Origin: an uncultured Bacteroidales bacterium
GTDB taxonomy: Bacteria > Bacteroidota > Bacteroidia > Bacteroidales > Lentimicrobiaceae
Direction: 5' to 3'
Assembly: GCA_937894795.1 (NCBI GenBank)
Contig: CALCQV010000086.1
Span: 1-13,143, forward strand
DNA: 13,143 bases
A model generated the notes under the pieces. That model did no database searches, was not told the origin of the DNA, and saw only the letters and a list, made by a program, of their open reading frames with translations. A program made the translations under genes and the position numbers. Positions 6,047-13,143 of this stretch are shown one piece after another (within the stretch, counting starts at the first letter, position 1; each line of letters starts with the position of its first letter).

Positions 6047-9000
6047 TTAAAAGGTAAGGTTTAAGCCAATGATATAGCTTATGTTCTGAGGATAGGTAAC
6101 TTCGTCAAACCCAATGGTACGATCGCCTAGTGCTGCGCGTGACACGCCCACTTCAGGATCATAGCCCGTGTATTTTGTGAATGTGAGTAGGTTACCGCCC
6201 GAGAAGTATACCCTGGCATTCTGCATACCTGCTTTCCTTGCAATTGCTGCCGGCAGCGTATAACCTAACTGGAGGTTCTTAAGTCGCAGATATGAACCAT
6301 CTTCTATGTACCGGTCAGAACCTCTTGCATTCTGGTTGGCGTCAACCTGGCTCACACGCGGTTCCGTATTGCTGGTACCTTCGCCGGTCCAGCGTTCCAG
6401 TATTTCAGTTCCCTTATTATAGTTATATCCGCTATTGGTAAGCCAGAATTTAGTGGCATTGTATATTTCATTGCCCGTCTGGCCCTGGAAAAACAGACTC
6501 AGGTCAAAGCCCTTGTATGAAACGCCGGCATTGAAACCAAAGAACATATCAGGGTATGGATTACCAATGAATGTACGGTCGTCACTGGTGATTACGCCAT
6601 CGTTATTGACATCCTTGAATATCACATCACCCGGAACAGCACCCGGTTGATCGGCATGAGCCTCAATCTGGGCCTGATTCTGGAAAATACCCTCGGTAAC
6701 ATAACCATAAAACTCACGAATAGAATGGCCTACCTCAGTGCGGGTCGACATATCAAAGAACAGACCAGAGGTTATGGCATCACTGTATTCGCCAAGCTGC
6801 AGCACCTTGTTCCTGAAAGTTGAAAGATTGGCTCCAACGTTATAATTGAGCTTACCGATATTGTCTCTCCACTGACCAACAAATTCAAGCCCCTTGTTTT
6901 CCACTTCACCAAGGTTCTCGTAGCCTGTGCTTGAAAAGCCGGAAGTTGCTGCCTGCGGCAGTATTAAGAGCATGTCAGTGGTATTCTTTACGTAGTAGTC
7001 GGCTGAAAAGTATAACCTATAATTGAAAGCTGACAGGTCAAAACCGAAATTTGTTTGGGTTGTTGTTTCCCATTTAACATCGGGATTGAAGTCGGCAGCA
7101 GGGTAATAACCTACATTAAGAACCTGCGGAATTCCGAAGGTATAATATACCTGTTGCATGGAGCTTGAGAAGGCATAAAGTCCGATATCCTGGTTACCGA
7201 GTTGCCCCCATGAGGCTCTCAGTTTAAGGTCATCAATAGCCTTTACCTTGAAGAAGTCCTCGTTTGAGATACGCCAGCCTGCCGATGCGGATGGGAAGAG
7301 CCCCCAGCGGTTACTCTTGCCGAATCTGGATGAACCATCCAAGCGGGCATTGACTGATACCAGGTACTTATCAGCAAATTCATAATTCACACGGCCGAAG
7401 TATGATAGCAGTGACCACTCAGTAAGGTTGCCACGGGTCTTGTCATTTGATGAACCGGCATCCAACTGTTGCAGGTATTCATCGTTATTGCTGAAATTCT
7501 CCCTATAACCGGTGATAAACTCAGTTCTGGAATTCTGCATGGTATTTCCTACCAGTACCCCAACTTTATGATCACCTGATGTTATTGCATAATCGAGTGT
7601 ATTCTCCCAGTTTACATCAAAATAATCCACATCCTGGTGTGAGAATGAATTGATTACCCTATTGGCATTGCCTTCGGAGAAGGTAGGTTCAAAGTCCCTT
7701 ATTTGCATGGAGTAAATATTGAGCCCCACGTTTGTTTTAAAGCTAAGGGAGGGAAGTATCTGGTATTTGGCAAAGACATTGCCGAAGAGCTGGTTATTGC
7801 CCGATGATTTATCTGAACGGTCGGCCATTCCCAGTGGGTTTTGGGCATCGCCTTCATTTTCACCGGGTCCTGCATAATTTCCGTTTTCATCATATACAGC
7901 AATGGTTGGAGGTTGAAAAATGGCTGCCCTCACTACGCCATTAATCTCGGTATCGATAAGGTTCACATCTATTCTCGACAGGTTCATGTTTGAACCAACA
8001 GTCAACTTGTCAGATACTTTTGAGTCGATATTAAAGCGCAGGTTATAGCGTTTGAAGTCGGAAAACTTCACAATTCCATTCTGTCCGAAATAGCCGATTC
8101 CCAGCAGGTAATTGGTTCCGTTATTGCCGGCTGATACAGAAAGATCGTACTTATTGAAGACTGCATTCCTGAAAATATGGTCCTGCCAGTCAGTTCCCTT
8201 GCCTAATACGACCTCTGATTCAGACCAAAAAGGCTCAAGGCCGGCATTTACCAATGCTTCGTCGCTTATCATTGCATACTCATCGGCGGTAAGCAGATCC
8301 AGTTTATTTGATATCTGCTGCACTCCATACTGGGCATTGAATTGTACCTGAGTTTGGCCCGGTATACCTTTCTTAGTGGTGATAAGCACTACACCATTGG
8401 CAGCCCTGGCTCCATAGATAGCAGCAGCCGAGGCATCCTTTAGAACGGTAAGTGATTCTATGTCGTTAGTGTTCAAACTGTTGATCATCTCCTTGGTAGG
8501 CACTCCATCAATTACATAAAGAGGATCGCTGTCGCCAATGGTACCAATCCCCCTGATTCTGATCTGCATGCTGCTGCCGGGGGTGCCGTAGTCCTGAGTA
8601 ACCTGCACACCGGCCGACTGTCCCTGTAAAGCCTGATCTATACCTGCCACCGGTATTTTCTTCAGGTCTGAACTGTTCACGGTTGATACGGCACCGGTGA
8701 TATCGCGTCGCCGTTGAGTACCGTAACCCATAACTACAACGGCATCAAGGTCCATCACATCTTCCACCATCAGCACTTCAAGATGTTGTTGACCCTCAAT
8801 AGCCACTTCCTTAGTCATATAACCGATGTATGAAAATACCAGAACAGCATCAGCACTCCCGGCGTCAATTTTAAAATTGCCATCTGTATCAGTGATAGTG
8901 CCCGTGGTTGTTCCTTTGATTCGAACGGTAACACCGGGCAGAGGACCATTTTTATCACGCACCACACCTGTAACAGGATTCACCATGACGGTTTCAAAAC

Positions 9001-9379
9001 TCGTGGTTATTTCACTCTTCGACAGCAGAATAATCCGGTCGATAACCCTGTAACTAAGCCCTGTACCACTTAGAATACCCGCAAGCACCTTGTCGATTGT
9101 TTCATCTTTTGCCTTAACTGACACCGATCCAATCATCATTTTCTCAAGATTGGCATCGTAAGCAAATTCAAACTCCGTTTGATCCTTGATCTCACTGATC
9201 ACTTCCTGTAATGAAGCTTCACTGATATTGAGATTCAGTTTAACTTTTTGGGCATAGCTTCCTCCGGCGGTTGCCGTAAAGAAACAAAAAAGCACCATAA
9301 ACATGCTGATATTTGACATAACAATGATTTTTATTAAAAATCTCCTGTCAAAAGCACCTGCCTTTGCAAATTCTTTCAT
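6047..9379 (-). CDS. SusC/RagA-family TonB-dependent outer-membrane transporter with STN signalling domain
   Basis: A 1110-residue protein. A long basic n-region and hydrophobic core (about 12-43, ending GGSYAQ) form the signal peptide; M1 gives the n-region common in STN-bearing SusC proteins, though M21 could also start. Domains in order: STN (about 47-121, LNISEASLQEVISEIKDQ); carboxypeptidase-D regulatory-like domain (about 135-205, GVVRDKNGPLPGVTVRIKGT); a TonB-box-like segment DLDAVVVMGYGTQ (210-222); the plug (about 222-336, with VLKDASAAAIYGARAANGVV); then a 22-strand-type barrel ending in IIGLNLTF, whose terminal Phe suits outer-membrane assembly. It imports a SusD-captured oligosaccharide using TonB energy. 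The STN domain is the part that signals to FecR anti-sigma factors, matching the upstream gene. No TAnnTTTG match lies in its 209-base upstream gap, consistent with an ECF-type promoter or read-through from fecR. Confidence 0.95.
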   Translation of the reverse strand: MKEFAKAGAFDRRFLIKIIVMSNISMFMVLFCFFTATAGGSYAQKVKLNLNISEASLQEVISEIKDQTEFEFAYDANLEKMMIGSVSVKAKDETIDKVLAGILSGTGLSYRVIDRIILLSKSEITTSFETVMVNPVTGVVRDKNGPLPGVTVRIKGTTTGTITDTDGNFKIDAGSADAVLVFSYIGYMTKEVAIEGQQHLEVLMVEDVMDLDAVVVMGYGTQRRRDITGAVSTVNSSDLKKIPVAGIDQALQGQSAGVQVTQDYGTPGSSMQIRIRGIGTIGDSDPLYVIDGVPTKEMINSLNTNDIESLTVLKDASAAAIYGARAANGVVLITTKKGIPGQTQVQFNAQYGVQQISNKLDLLTADEYAMISDEALVNAGLEPFWSESEVVLGKGTDWQDHIFRNAVFNKYDLSVSAGNNGTNYLLGIGYFGQNGIVKFSDFKRYNLRFNIDSKVSDKLTVGSNMNLSRIDVNLIDTEINGVVRAAIFQPPTIAVYDENGNYAGPGENEGDAQNPLGMADRSDKSSGNNQLFGNVFAKYQILPSLSFKTNVGLNIYSMQIRDFEPTFSEGNANRVINSFSHQDVDYFDVNWENTLDYAITSGDHKVGVLVGNTMQNSRTEFITGYRENFSNNDEYLQQLDAGSSNDKTRGNLTEWSLLSYFGRVNYEFADKYLVSVNARLDGSSRFGKSNRWGLFPSASAGWRISNEDFFKVKAIDDLKLRASWGQLGNQDIGLYAFSSSMQQVYYTFGIPQVLNVGYYPAADFNPDVKWETTTQTNFGFDLSAFNYRLYFSADYYVKNTTDMLLILPQAATSGFSSTGYENLGEVENKGLEFVGQWRDNIGKLNYNVGANLSTFRNKVLQLGEYSDAITSGLFFDMSTRTEVGHSIREFYGYVTEGIFQNQAQIEAHADQPGAVPGDVIFKDVNNDGVITSDDRTFIGNPYPDMFFGFNAGVSYKGFDLSLFFQGQTGNEIYNATKFWLTNSGYNYNKGTEILERWTGEGTSNTEPRVSQVDANQNARGSDRYIEDGSYLRLKNLQLGYTLPAAIARKAGMQNARVYFSGGNLLTFTKYTGYDPEVGVSRAALGDRTIGFDEVTYPQNISYIIGLNLTF

Positions 9380-9429
9380 AATTTTGATAAGATTTAATTA
9401 ACATTCAGTTAGTTGATTGGATCGATTAT

Positions 9430-9464
9430 ACCGGAGAGTGCGGCTAACATATCTCCGGTTTTTT
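9430..9464 (+). other. Terminator-shaped hairpin between fecR and susC genes
   Basis: ACCGGAGA (9430-9437) pairs with TCTCCGGT (9452-9459) across a 14-base loop, and on the plus strand a run of six T follows (9459-9464), then more pyrimidines. In plus orientation this is a credible intrinsic terminator, but no plus-strand gene ends here. It could stop antisense transcription arising inside susC, or the same stem could act in the minus-strand susC leader, where no U-run follows. The rest of the 209-base gap (9380-9588) is A/T-rich with no gene. Confidence 0.4.
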
Positions 9465-9588
9465 CTTTTACTGTTTTTAAGGGTCCATGATGTTTTCCTT
9501 TTTTACAATTATCTGATTTCTTGCTTTTTACACGTTATTCAATAGCCATATACTTCTTCATTATACCTGTAGTTCAGGCCTCCGGCGG

Positions 9589-10554
9589 TCACTTCTTTAC
9601 AATTTTAACCTCCTTTGACTGAGGAGCAATGAAATGGAGCATTTCAAGCACCTTCTTCACATCCTGGTTTTTCCTGAAAACGAAATTGTACCGTTTCTTC
9701 AACTTGCTGATTTTGACAGAATCATAGGCCAGGTCCACATGATAGACCTGTTCAATTTTGAATATGATCTCCGTTAGGCTGGCCTCATGAAAACTCACCA
9801 AACCCTCCTGCCAGGAGGTATATGATTCGGTATCTACATCACTGATGGTTGTGGAACCTGTATATCTGTTTGATACGGCCAGTTGTCCCGGCTTCAGATG
9901 TCCGATGGTATTGCCTGACTTATCGAGCAATGTTACCGAGCCTGTTAACAGCACCGTTTCAATGGTATTCTCATCCGGTTTGGTATTTAGGTTGAACGAC
10001 GTACCCGTAACTTCAATGGTGATGCCGTCAGTTTTTACCCGGAAAGGCCTGGAAGCATCAGTAAAAACTTCAAAAAAGGCTTCCCCTTTAAGCTCCACAA
10101 TACGTTGTTTCGAGCTGAATTCTTCAGGATATGTGATAACGGCGCCATTGTTCAGACAAACCTTTGAACCATCACTGAGCATCATTATTTCAACATTCCC
10201 ATTAACCGGTGTTGAGTGCGTCAACATGACAGGTTTCTCATGTGTGAGCAGCAGGTATGTGAGTCCAATGGCCAACAAACCGGCAAAAACCGCAGCATAT
10301 TTTGCAAAAGCAAAAAGTCTGTGACGCTTTTCATTCTTTTTAATCAAGTCAATTCTTCCGTTTATTTCGGCTAAAAAGGCATCATCACTGCTTATAGCTT
10401 CCATTTTACGGGCATGCCACAGCATTTTCAAACGCGTATAGGTTTCCATATTTTCGGGTGATTCTGCCAGCCAGACACTTACTGCCTCAGCCTCCCCGGG
10501 AGTACACTCCCCTTGTATGCTTTTTATTAACAGAGTTTTATCGAATTCCTGCAC
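9589..10554 (-). CDS. FecR-family anti-sigma factor
   Basis: A 321-residue protein. The N-terminal cytoplasmic helical region (about 1-75, LIKSIQGECTPGEAEAVSVW) would bind the sigma factor. One membrane helix spans about 82-103 (FAKYAAVFAGLLAIGLTYLL). The periplasmic FecR domain (about 113-210) shows LSDGSKVCLNNGA, LKGEAFFEV and FRVKTDGITIEVTGTSFNLN. A DUF4974-type C-terminal domain (about 252-318, SFHEASLTEIIFKIEQVYHV) resembles the STN domain it should meet on SusC. The start is GTG at 10554; a TGA stop lies two codons upstream, so no earlier start exists, and the next Met (residue 36) would remove the sigma-binding region. It reads toward susC-susD. The sigma-factor gene is divergent, 158 bases away, rather than upstream in the same operon. 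A weak -7-like TATCTTTT lies at 10620-10627 (-). Confidence 0.93.
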   Translation of the reverse strand: MQEFDKTLLIKSIQGECTPGEAEAVSVWLAESPENMETYTRLKMLWHARKMEAISSDDAFLAEINGRIDLIKKNEKRHRLFAFAKYAAVFAGLLAIGLTYLLLTHEKPVMLTHSTPVNGNVEIMMLSDGSKVCLNNGAVITYPEEFSSKQRIVELKGEAFFEVFTDASRPFRVKTDGITIEVTGTSFNLNTKPDENTIETVLLTGSVTLLDKSGNTIGHLKPGQLAVSNRYTGSTTISDVDTESYTSWQEGLVSFHEASLTEIIFKIEQVYHVDLAYDSVKISKLKKRYNFVFRKNQDVKKVLEMLHFIAPQSKEVKIVKK

Positions 10555-10682
10555 TTTTCAAATATTTAAATGAAACTTAATTTAACTAAAGACAACCGAC
10601 CTTAAGAAACTACGTAGCCAAAAGATAAAAATTTAAAAAATAAATACACCCCGAATGTCCACACTCAATTGGAAGGTTTTAA

Positions 10683-10690
10683 TATATTTG
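10683..10690 (+). promoter_or_regulatory. Bacteroidetes -7 element of the ECF sigma-factor gene
   Basis: TATATTTG is a perfect match to TAnnTTTG, 22 bases before the ATG at 10713. Transcription should start near 10697 and leave a leader of about 16 bases, supporting the upstream ATG as the real start. The only near TTG (10669-10671) is 11 bases away, too close for a normal -33 element. The promoter looks housekeeping-type rather than autoregulated. The remainder of the 158-base divergent gap (10555-10712) is A/T-rich without a gene. Confidence 0.55.
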
Positions 10691-10712
10691 TACGACCTGC
10701 GGGAACAAAGCA

Positions 10713-11396
10713 ATGGGCAATAATCAGCATCCTCCTGACAAAAGCAATTTCCTGAATGAAACATTCCACAAAGAGCCCGAAACTCTTGTGGAGAATCCTC
10801 ATGAGTTGCCAGGTGCAAAGGGAAAGAGCTCCATTAACATACTTCCCGTTAAAAGCGACAGAGATAAGTTCAATACACTATTCAGACAATACTATCCCCA
10901 GTTATTGGCCTATGCGGGTATATTTTTGGATGAAGATTCAGCCAAGGACATTGTTCAGGATTTGATGGTATACCTTTGGGAAAAATCAGATCAGATCAAC
11001 ATACACACCTCCCTTGAATCCTATCTCTTCAGAGCGGTATACCAGCGTTGCCTGAATGCTATTAAGCACAAACGGATAAAAGAGACCTACTCACAGAAAA
11101 AGTCGGCTTTTCAGGAGACCGAAATTGAATTTTATGATCCCGACCGCAATCAGGTAATAAAGGAAATCTTCTCAAAAGAGCTCAGGAAAATGCTGGATGA
11201 CGCTATTGAGACATTGCCACCCCGCTGCAGGGAAGTATTCATAAAGAGTTACATTGAAGGCTTGCACACCACAGAAATAGCCACAGCCCTGCAAATAACC
11301 GAGCGTACCGCCGAGACCCACATCTATACAGCCCTCAAACACTTAAGGGATAAGCTTAAAGACAAAGCATTCATCCTTTTTCTGCTAGGCATATAA
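10713..11396 (+). CDS. ECF-type RNA polymerase sigma factor (sigma-70 family)
   Basis: A 227-residue protein. Residues about 52-120 are sigma region 2 (FNTLFRQYYPQLLAYAGIFL, DEDSAKDIVQDLMVYLWE, SYLFRAVYQRCLNAIK). Residues about 160-215 are region 4 with its helix-turn-helix (AIETLPPRCREVFIKSYIEG, then TTEIATALQITERTAETHIY). Regions 1.1 and 3 are absent, as in ECF factors. It should bind core polymerase and direct it to the fecR-susC-susD promoters once FecR releases it. About 50 residues precede region 2, longer than usual; they are polar with no recognised domain. There is no internal ATG before region 2 (in-frame GTG at 10788 and TTG at 10806 are the only alternatives), and the -7 element just upstream favours ATG 10713. 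The nearest relatives would be the FecI/SigW-like Bacteroidetes ECF factors paired with FecR. Confidence 0.93.
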   Translation: MGNNQHPPDKSNFLNETFHKEPETLVENPHELPGAKGKSSINILPVKSDRDKFNTLFRQYYPQLLAYAGIFLDEDSAKDIVQDLMVYLWEKSDQINIHTSLESYLFRAVYQRCLNAIKHKRIKETYSQKKSAFQETEIEFYDPDRNQVIKEIFSKELRKMLDDAIETLPPRCREVFIKSYIEGLHTTEIATALQITERTAETHIYTALKHLRDKLKDKAFILFLLGI

Positions 11397-11399
11397 TAT

Positions 11400-11455
11400 C
11401 AGGCTGAGTGCTGAACACTAAATGCTGAACCCTGAACGCTAAACGCCAAACGCAT
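11400..11455. repeat. Degenerate 7-bp tandem repeat array between the sigma-factor and barrel genes
   Basis: From 11400 the sequence divides into eight consecutive heptamers in exact 7-base register: CAGGCTG, AGTGCTG, AACACTA, AATGCTG, AACCCTG, AACGCTA, AACGCCA, AACGCAT. The rough consensus is AACGCTG (or GCTGAAC in rotation). It begins three bases after the sigma-factor stop codon. No coding role is seen. A second 7-bp array of different sequence follows the next gene. Confidence 0.7.
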
Positions 11456-11464
11456 AAACAAATC

Positions 11465-11476
11465 CCCTCCGGAGGG
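11465..11476. promoter_or_regulatory. 12-bp perfect palindrome just upstream of a -7 element
   Basis: CCCTCCGGAGGG is a perfect palindrome ending three bases before the -7 element at 11480-11487, that is in the -33/-7 spacer of the barrel-gene promoter. This suits an operator. It could also be a remnant 3' hairpin of the sigma-factor transcript, but it has no loop and no T-run. Confidence 0.35.
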
Positions 11477-11479
11477 TGT

Positions 11480-11487
11480 TACATTTG
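11480..11487 (+). promoter_or_regulatory. Bacteroidetes -7 element of the barrel-protein gene
   Basis: TACATTTG fully matches TAnnTTTG. Transcription would start near 11494, leaving a leader of about 31 bases before ATG 11525. No clear -33 TTG is found at the expected distance; the palindrome CCCTCCGGAGGG occupies the spacer instead, so activation by a regulator is possible. Confidence 0.5.
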
Positions 11488-11524
11488 CGGAGAAGTGCTA
11501 TAAATACTCTACAACCGCTCTGTT

Positions 11525-13093
11525 ATGCTCAGCAACCTGCAATGCAGGATTCCGGTGGGAGTCCTGGTCCTTCTGATTCTCCGGTTCACGTGCAATAACC
11601 TGTACGCACAGAATATGCCGGCCATTACGTCATCACATTATGGGGGGATTTATTCGGCGCAGCTCAATCCGGCAGCAACAGTGCTGTCGCCCTTGTATTT
11701 GGATATCAATATTGTTGCAGCCGATCTATTCGTTGAGAACAACTACATCTTCATGCCACGGGAGGAGAATAAGCTGCAGCGCTTTTTCAACAGTGACCGT
11801 CCTTTCGTTAATTCGGGCCCCGATAAGACTTACGCTGATTACTACACGAACTCCCTTAAATATGGGCAGATGCAGGCAAGGGTAACCGGTCCGTCGGTAT
11901 CTCTTGTAGCAGGCAGGCATGCGTTTGGCATAAGCACGGCTGTCCGGTCGGTAACCTCGGTGAGGGATATGCCTCATACGCTGGCCAAGTTCTTCTACGA
12001 GGGGCTTTACTTCCCGCCACAGTATGATACCCGGTTCGTCTATCCCAACAAGGTTTCAGTGGCCTCACTTCAATGGGCTGAGGTGGGGCTCACCTATTCC
12101 ACTGTGATAAGCAGCAACGGTAAGGACCTTTTTACCGGTGGGGCTACAGTGAAAAGGCTTTTAGGCTATGCAGCCGCCTATATTGACATGGACCACCTCG
12201 ACTATATGGTGCCCAATTACGATACTCTGATTATCTACAATGCCGATATAGATGCCGGCTTCTCATTGCCCTTGGATTACAAGAGCAATGATTACCTGCC
12301 TGACACCCATGTGCGGGGAAAGGGAATGGGCCTGGATGCCGGCTTCATGTGGGAGCGGAAACTTAAAGTTCCAACAGATGCACGTTACTTCCGCAAACTG
12401 TGTGGACAGTCATATATTCCCTACCTCTTCAGAGTGGGGGTATCGCTGCTCGACTTTGGGAGTATCCGCTTTACGGAAAATGCAAGACAGCTGGGTGTGG
12501 TTAACGGCCAGCTTTTCTGGCCCGGTATCAGCGACCTGGAATATACAAACCTCCACGATTTGTCGCAGCAGGTGAGCATGCATTTTTATGGAGATGAGGA
12601 ATCATTGGTCAGGGCGAGGGATTTCAGCATAGGCTTGCCCGCCACAGTCAGTCTGCAGGGTGATTTCAATCTTACGGCCTTCATAACCGGACGATCGGCA
12701 GAGAACCTTGCCGGTACCGTCAAACGACACGCTTCGGGCTCCGGTTTCATGGGCAGGCTGTGGGAGCCGGGCAACTGGTTTGTAAATGGCATAGTGATGC
12801 TCCCGGTAAACCGGACGACCGCATCAGCAGTGCAACCCACGATGTTAATGATAGGCACCAGGTATGAATCGCCCCATTTCCAACTGGGAGTTACAGGCTC
12901 CTTTTACGACAACAAATATTTTCATCTGGGGCTAAACGGCCGCTTCCGGTTCTTCTTCGTGGGTACTGACAACCTCCTCTCCTTTCTGAAGGTATCCGAT
13001 TACACCGGCACCAGCCTATATGCAGGAGTACGCATAGGTTTGCGTAAGGGAAACTGCCGTGAACTGGGCTTCAAATGTCCGGATTTGTTTTAA
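11525..13093 (+). CDS. Predicted outer-membrane beta-barrel protein, DUF5723-like
   Basis: A 522-residue protein with a signal peptide (hydrophobic VGVLVLLILRF at 11-21, cleavage near LYAQ29). The mature part starts NMPAITSSHYGGIYSAQLNP and continues with alternating polar/hydrophobic strands and many aromatic strand ends (YLDINIVAADLFVENNYIFM, YLFRVGVSLLDFGSIRF, FQLGVTGSFYDNKYFHLGLN, TGTSLYAGVRIGLRKG), the pattern of an outer-membrane barrel. The NPA near the start of the mature protein and the YLDIN/ADLFVENNY segment recall the Bacteroidetes DUF5723 family, assigned from memory. Some members are fused to or sit next to OmpA-like proteins; no OmpA domain is present here. It may follow its own -7 element at 11480 and is separated from the sigma-factor gene by a heptamer array. 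Function is unknown, and a link to the adjacent sugar-import locus is not shown. Confidence 0.75.
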   Translation: MLSNLQCRIPVGVLVLLILRFTCNNLYAQNMPAITSSHYGGIYSAQLNPAATVLSPLYLDINIVAADLFVENNYIFMPREENKLQRFFNSDRPFVNSGPDKTYADYYTNSLKYGQMQARVTGPSVSLVAGRHAFGISTAVRSVTSVRDMPHTLAKFFYEGLYFPPQYDTRFVYPNKVSVASLQWAEVGLTYSTVISSNGKDLFTGGATVKRLLGYAAAYIDMDHLDYMVPNYDTLIIYNADIDAGFSLPLDYKSNDYLPDTHVRGKGMGLDAGFMWERKLKVPTDARYFRKLCGQSYIPYLFRVGVSLLDFGSIRFTENARQLGVVNGQLFWPGISDLEYTNLHDLSQQVSMHFYGDEESLVRARDFSIGLPATVSLQGDFNLTAFITGRSAENLAGTVKRHASGSGFMGRLWEPGNWFVNGIVMLPVNRTTASAVQPTMLMIGTRYESPHFQLGVTGSFYDNKYFHLGLNGRFRFFFVGTDNLLSFLKVSDYTGTSLYAGVRIGLRKGNCRELGFKCPDLF

Positions 13094-13143
13094 GCTCTAT
13101 GCTCTTCGCTCTATGCTCTCAGCTCCATGCTCCATGCTCCATG
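13094..13143. repeat. 7-bp tandem repeat array immediately after the barrel gene (runs off right edge)
   Basis: Directly after the TAA at 13091-13093 come seven heptamers in perfect register: GCTCTAT, GCTCTTC, GCTCTAT, GCTCTCA, then GCTCCAT three times, followed by G at the edge. The first four units also pair as two near-identical 14-mers. Every unit begins GCT, as do rotated units of the array at 11400-11455. The array length is unknown because the window ends inside it. Confidence 0.85.

Noticed and set aside
9541..9566. Tiny leader peptide on the minus strand (MKKYMAIE) between fecR and susC
   Set aside because: Eight codons with no attenuator arrangement or conserved codon run; chance occurrence cannot be excluded.
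9845..10324. Plus-strand 159-codon open frame
   Set aside because: Antisense shadow of the fecR-like gene; no family features.
10601..10617. Short palindromes CTTAAG and CTACGTAG in the divergent sigma/fecR gap
   Set aside because: Six and eight bases are too short to be distinguished from chance in an A/T-rich region.
10633..10818. Minus-strand 61-codon open frame over the divergent gap
   Set aside because: Overlaps the sigma-factor start and its -7 element; the composition is not protein-like and no promoter supports it.

Overview
The window reads as a chromosome segment from a Bacteroidetes (Bacteroidota) bacterium. The signs are a SusC/SusD pair, a FecR anti-sigma factor with an ECF sigma factor, a type IX secretion (T9SS) C-terminal sorting domain with a YPNPA motif, short mRNA leaders without clear Shine-Dalgarno sequences, and several matches to the Bacteroidetes -7 promoter element TAnnTTTG. 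The species cannot be named from the sequence.

Layout, left to right. At 1-380 (-) is the N-terminal part of a lipoprotein with a TPR-like repeat, running off the left edge. Its start lies next to a 26-bp near-perfect inverted repeat that covers its -7 element. At 595-2274 (+) is a secreted multidomain protein with a T9SS sorting tail. It converges on a glycoside hydrolase family 65 gene (2359-4404, -), and a strong bidirectional terminator separates the two. A 28-bp triplicate repeat and a terminator lie between the GH65 gene and the susD-like (4559-6022, -) and susC-like (6047-9379, -) genes. Upstream are a fecR-like gene (9589-10554, -) and, transcribed divergently, an ECF sigma-factor gene (10713-11396, +). 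The right end holds a predicted outer-membrane beta-barrel protein (11525-13093, +), flanked on both sides by degenerate 7-bp tandem repeats.

How the genes fit together. Positions 2359-11396 look like a compact, ECF-sigma-controlled polysaccharide-utilisation locus. SusC (TonB-dependent channel with an N-terminal STN signalling domain) and SusD (surface glycan-binding lipoprotein) would import an oligosaccharide. The STN domain would signal to FecR in the inner membrane, which would release the ECF sigma factor. The periplasmic GH65 enzyme carries the three acidic residues expected of the hydrolytic GH65 branch (kojibiose hydrolase / glucosylgalactosyl-hydroxylysine glucosidase type), so an alpha-1,2-linked glucoside is the best substrate guess. 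The T9SS protein and the barrel protein have no demonstrable link to this locus beyond adjacency.

No tRNA, rRNA, CRISPR array, insertion sequence or phage gene was seen. The least ordinary features are the split (divergent) sigma/anti-sigma arrangement, the two heptamer arrays around the barrel gene, the 28-bp repeats before the GH65 gene, and two palindromic operator-like sites near the left end.
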